64,000 nucleotides of DNA from an uncultured Eubacteriales bacterium (GTDB lineage: Bacteria > Bacillota > Clostridia > Christensenellales > UMGS416), in NCBI GenBank assembly GCA_900542005.1, contig UQLW01000010.1:1-64000 (forward strand), in the 5' to 3' direction. A program made the position numbers and the translations under genes. Below are positions 63,701 to 64,000 of this stretch, in pieces (the stretch's first letter is position 1; each line of letters opens with the position of its first letter). Below the pieces are notes generated by a model. The model worked only from the letters and a program-made list of their open reading frames with translations. It ran no database searches and had not been told where the DNA came from.

Positions 63701-64000
63701 ATGGGAAAAGAAGAGCATCTGAATCAGGAAAACCGTCCGAATATACAGCAGCTTCAGTATCTTTTGGAACTGGAGAAAATTGACAAAAAAAGAGGGTGCG
63801 TCATGCAGATCGCAAAAACCTGCGGGGTCAGCCACAGTCCGGTCAGCCGTTATCTGCAGTTCTGCTGTGAGAAAGGGTATTTGACAGAAGATTATGAGTT
63901 TACTAAATTAGGAAAAGCGTGGCTTGGGGGGTATAAAAAGCTTATAGAGGAATTAAAGGGCTATTTACTGCGCATAGGAGAACCGGAAGCGGAAGTTGCT
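63701..64000 (+). CDS. Second DtxR-like regulator, partial (runs off window)
   Basis: The first 100 codons are present. They begin MGKEEHLNQENRPNIQQLQ and contain a winged helix (MQIAKTCGVSHSPVSRYLQFCCEKGYLTEDYEFTKLG). The layout matches the N-terminal part of the preceding protein, including the helix that follows the wing, but the dimerisation segment is cut off. AAAGGAGAG lies 11 bp before the ATG; a TTG at 63695 is an alternative. Downstream genes, perhaps metal transporters, are beyond the window. Confidence 0.65.
   Translation, partial: MGKEEHLNQENRPNIQQLQYLLELEKIDKKRGCVMQIAKTCGVSHSPVSRYLQFCCEKGYLTEDYEFTKLGKAWLGGYKKLIEELKGYLLRIGEPEAEVA

Overview
The window looks like chromosome from a GC-rich, low-copy-number-repeat member of the Clostridia (Bacillota), probably an uncultured gut lineage. 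The evidence is the Noc-type ParB homologue, the phoH / 7TM-HD / ybeY / era housekeeping block typical of Bacillota, strong AGGAGG-type ribosome binding sites, and many glycan-degrading genes. Most of the window is GC-rich (about 60% by eye). Three stretches are clearly AT-richer: 5.6-7.7 kb, much of 36.7-49.3 kb, and everything after about 60.75 kb. No rRNA, tRNA, CRISPR array or complete insertion sequence was found.

Layout: (1) 1-3.9 kb, minus strand: the start of a TetR-type regulator behind a 42-bp dyad, a gyrB 5' half joined in frame to the 3' part of an ABC-exporter ATPase gene, and an ECF-like sigma factor with a very long C-terminal extension. (2) 4.1-5.6 kb: hisHF behind a promoter with a dyad operator. 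(3) 5.6-7.7 kb: an AT-rich island with a J-domain/coiled-coil protein and a HIRAN protein. (4) 7.8-35.6 kb: mostly housekeeping, regulatory and catabolic genes: flavin reductase, tadA, M20 amidohydrolase, an orphan solute-binding lipoprotein, bcp-yaaA, a GHL6-like glycosidase, noc, dcd, two tandem ybjN-like genes with patatin and cyclophilin genes, GH36 alpha-galactosidase with a ceramidase-like gene, an ECF sigma factor with a membrane-anchored serpin, a CDP-alcohol transferase, era, ybeY and a 7TM-HD (PgpH-like) gene. (5) 36.1-49.3 kb, plus strand: an 11-gene polysaccharide operon. (6) 49.4-56 kb: phoH, a 58-aa gene, a Cys/Pro-repeat surface-type protein, a PHP hydrolase, a phosphodiester glycosidase-like lipoprotein and a BadF-type kinase. 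(7) 56.2-60.7 kb: two tandem DUF4838 proteins and an esterase that ends early. (8) 60.8-64 kb: AT-richer genes of different style (phosphotriesterase-like protein, remnant of a PD-(D/E)XK/Rpn-type nuclease, two DtxR-like regulators).

How the genes work together: the polysaccharide operon carries homologues of all five steps (WbpA, B, E, D, I) from UDP-GlcNAc to UDP-2,3-diacetamido-2,3-dideoxymannuronic acid, plus two glycosyltransferases, polymerase, chain-length and flippase proteins, and a membrane-anchored protein resembling D-glucuronyl C5-epimerase. It sits between phoH and the 7TM-HD gene, splitting a block that is normally contiguous. The sigma/serpin pair looks like a sigma factor with an anti-sigma-like partner whose outer domain is a protease inhibitor; this is the most unusual regulatory idea in the window. 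Two joins, at about 0.6 kb and 60.75 kb, break gene families in mid-domain and could be real recombination or assembly artefacts. They should be checked with reads before anything is built on them.
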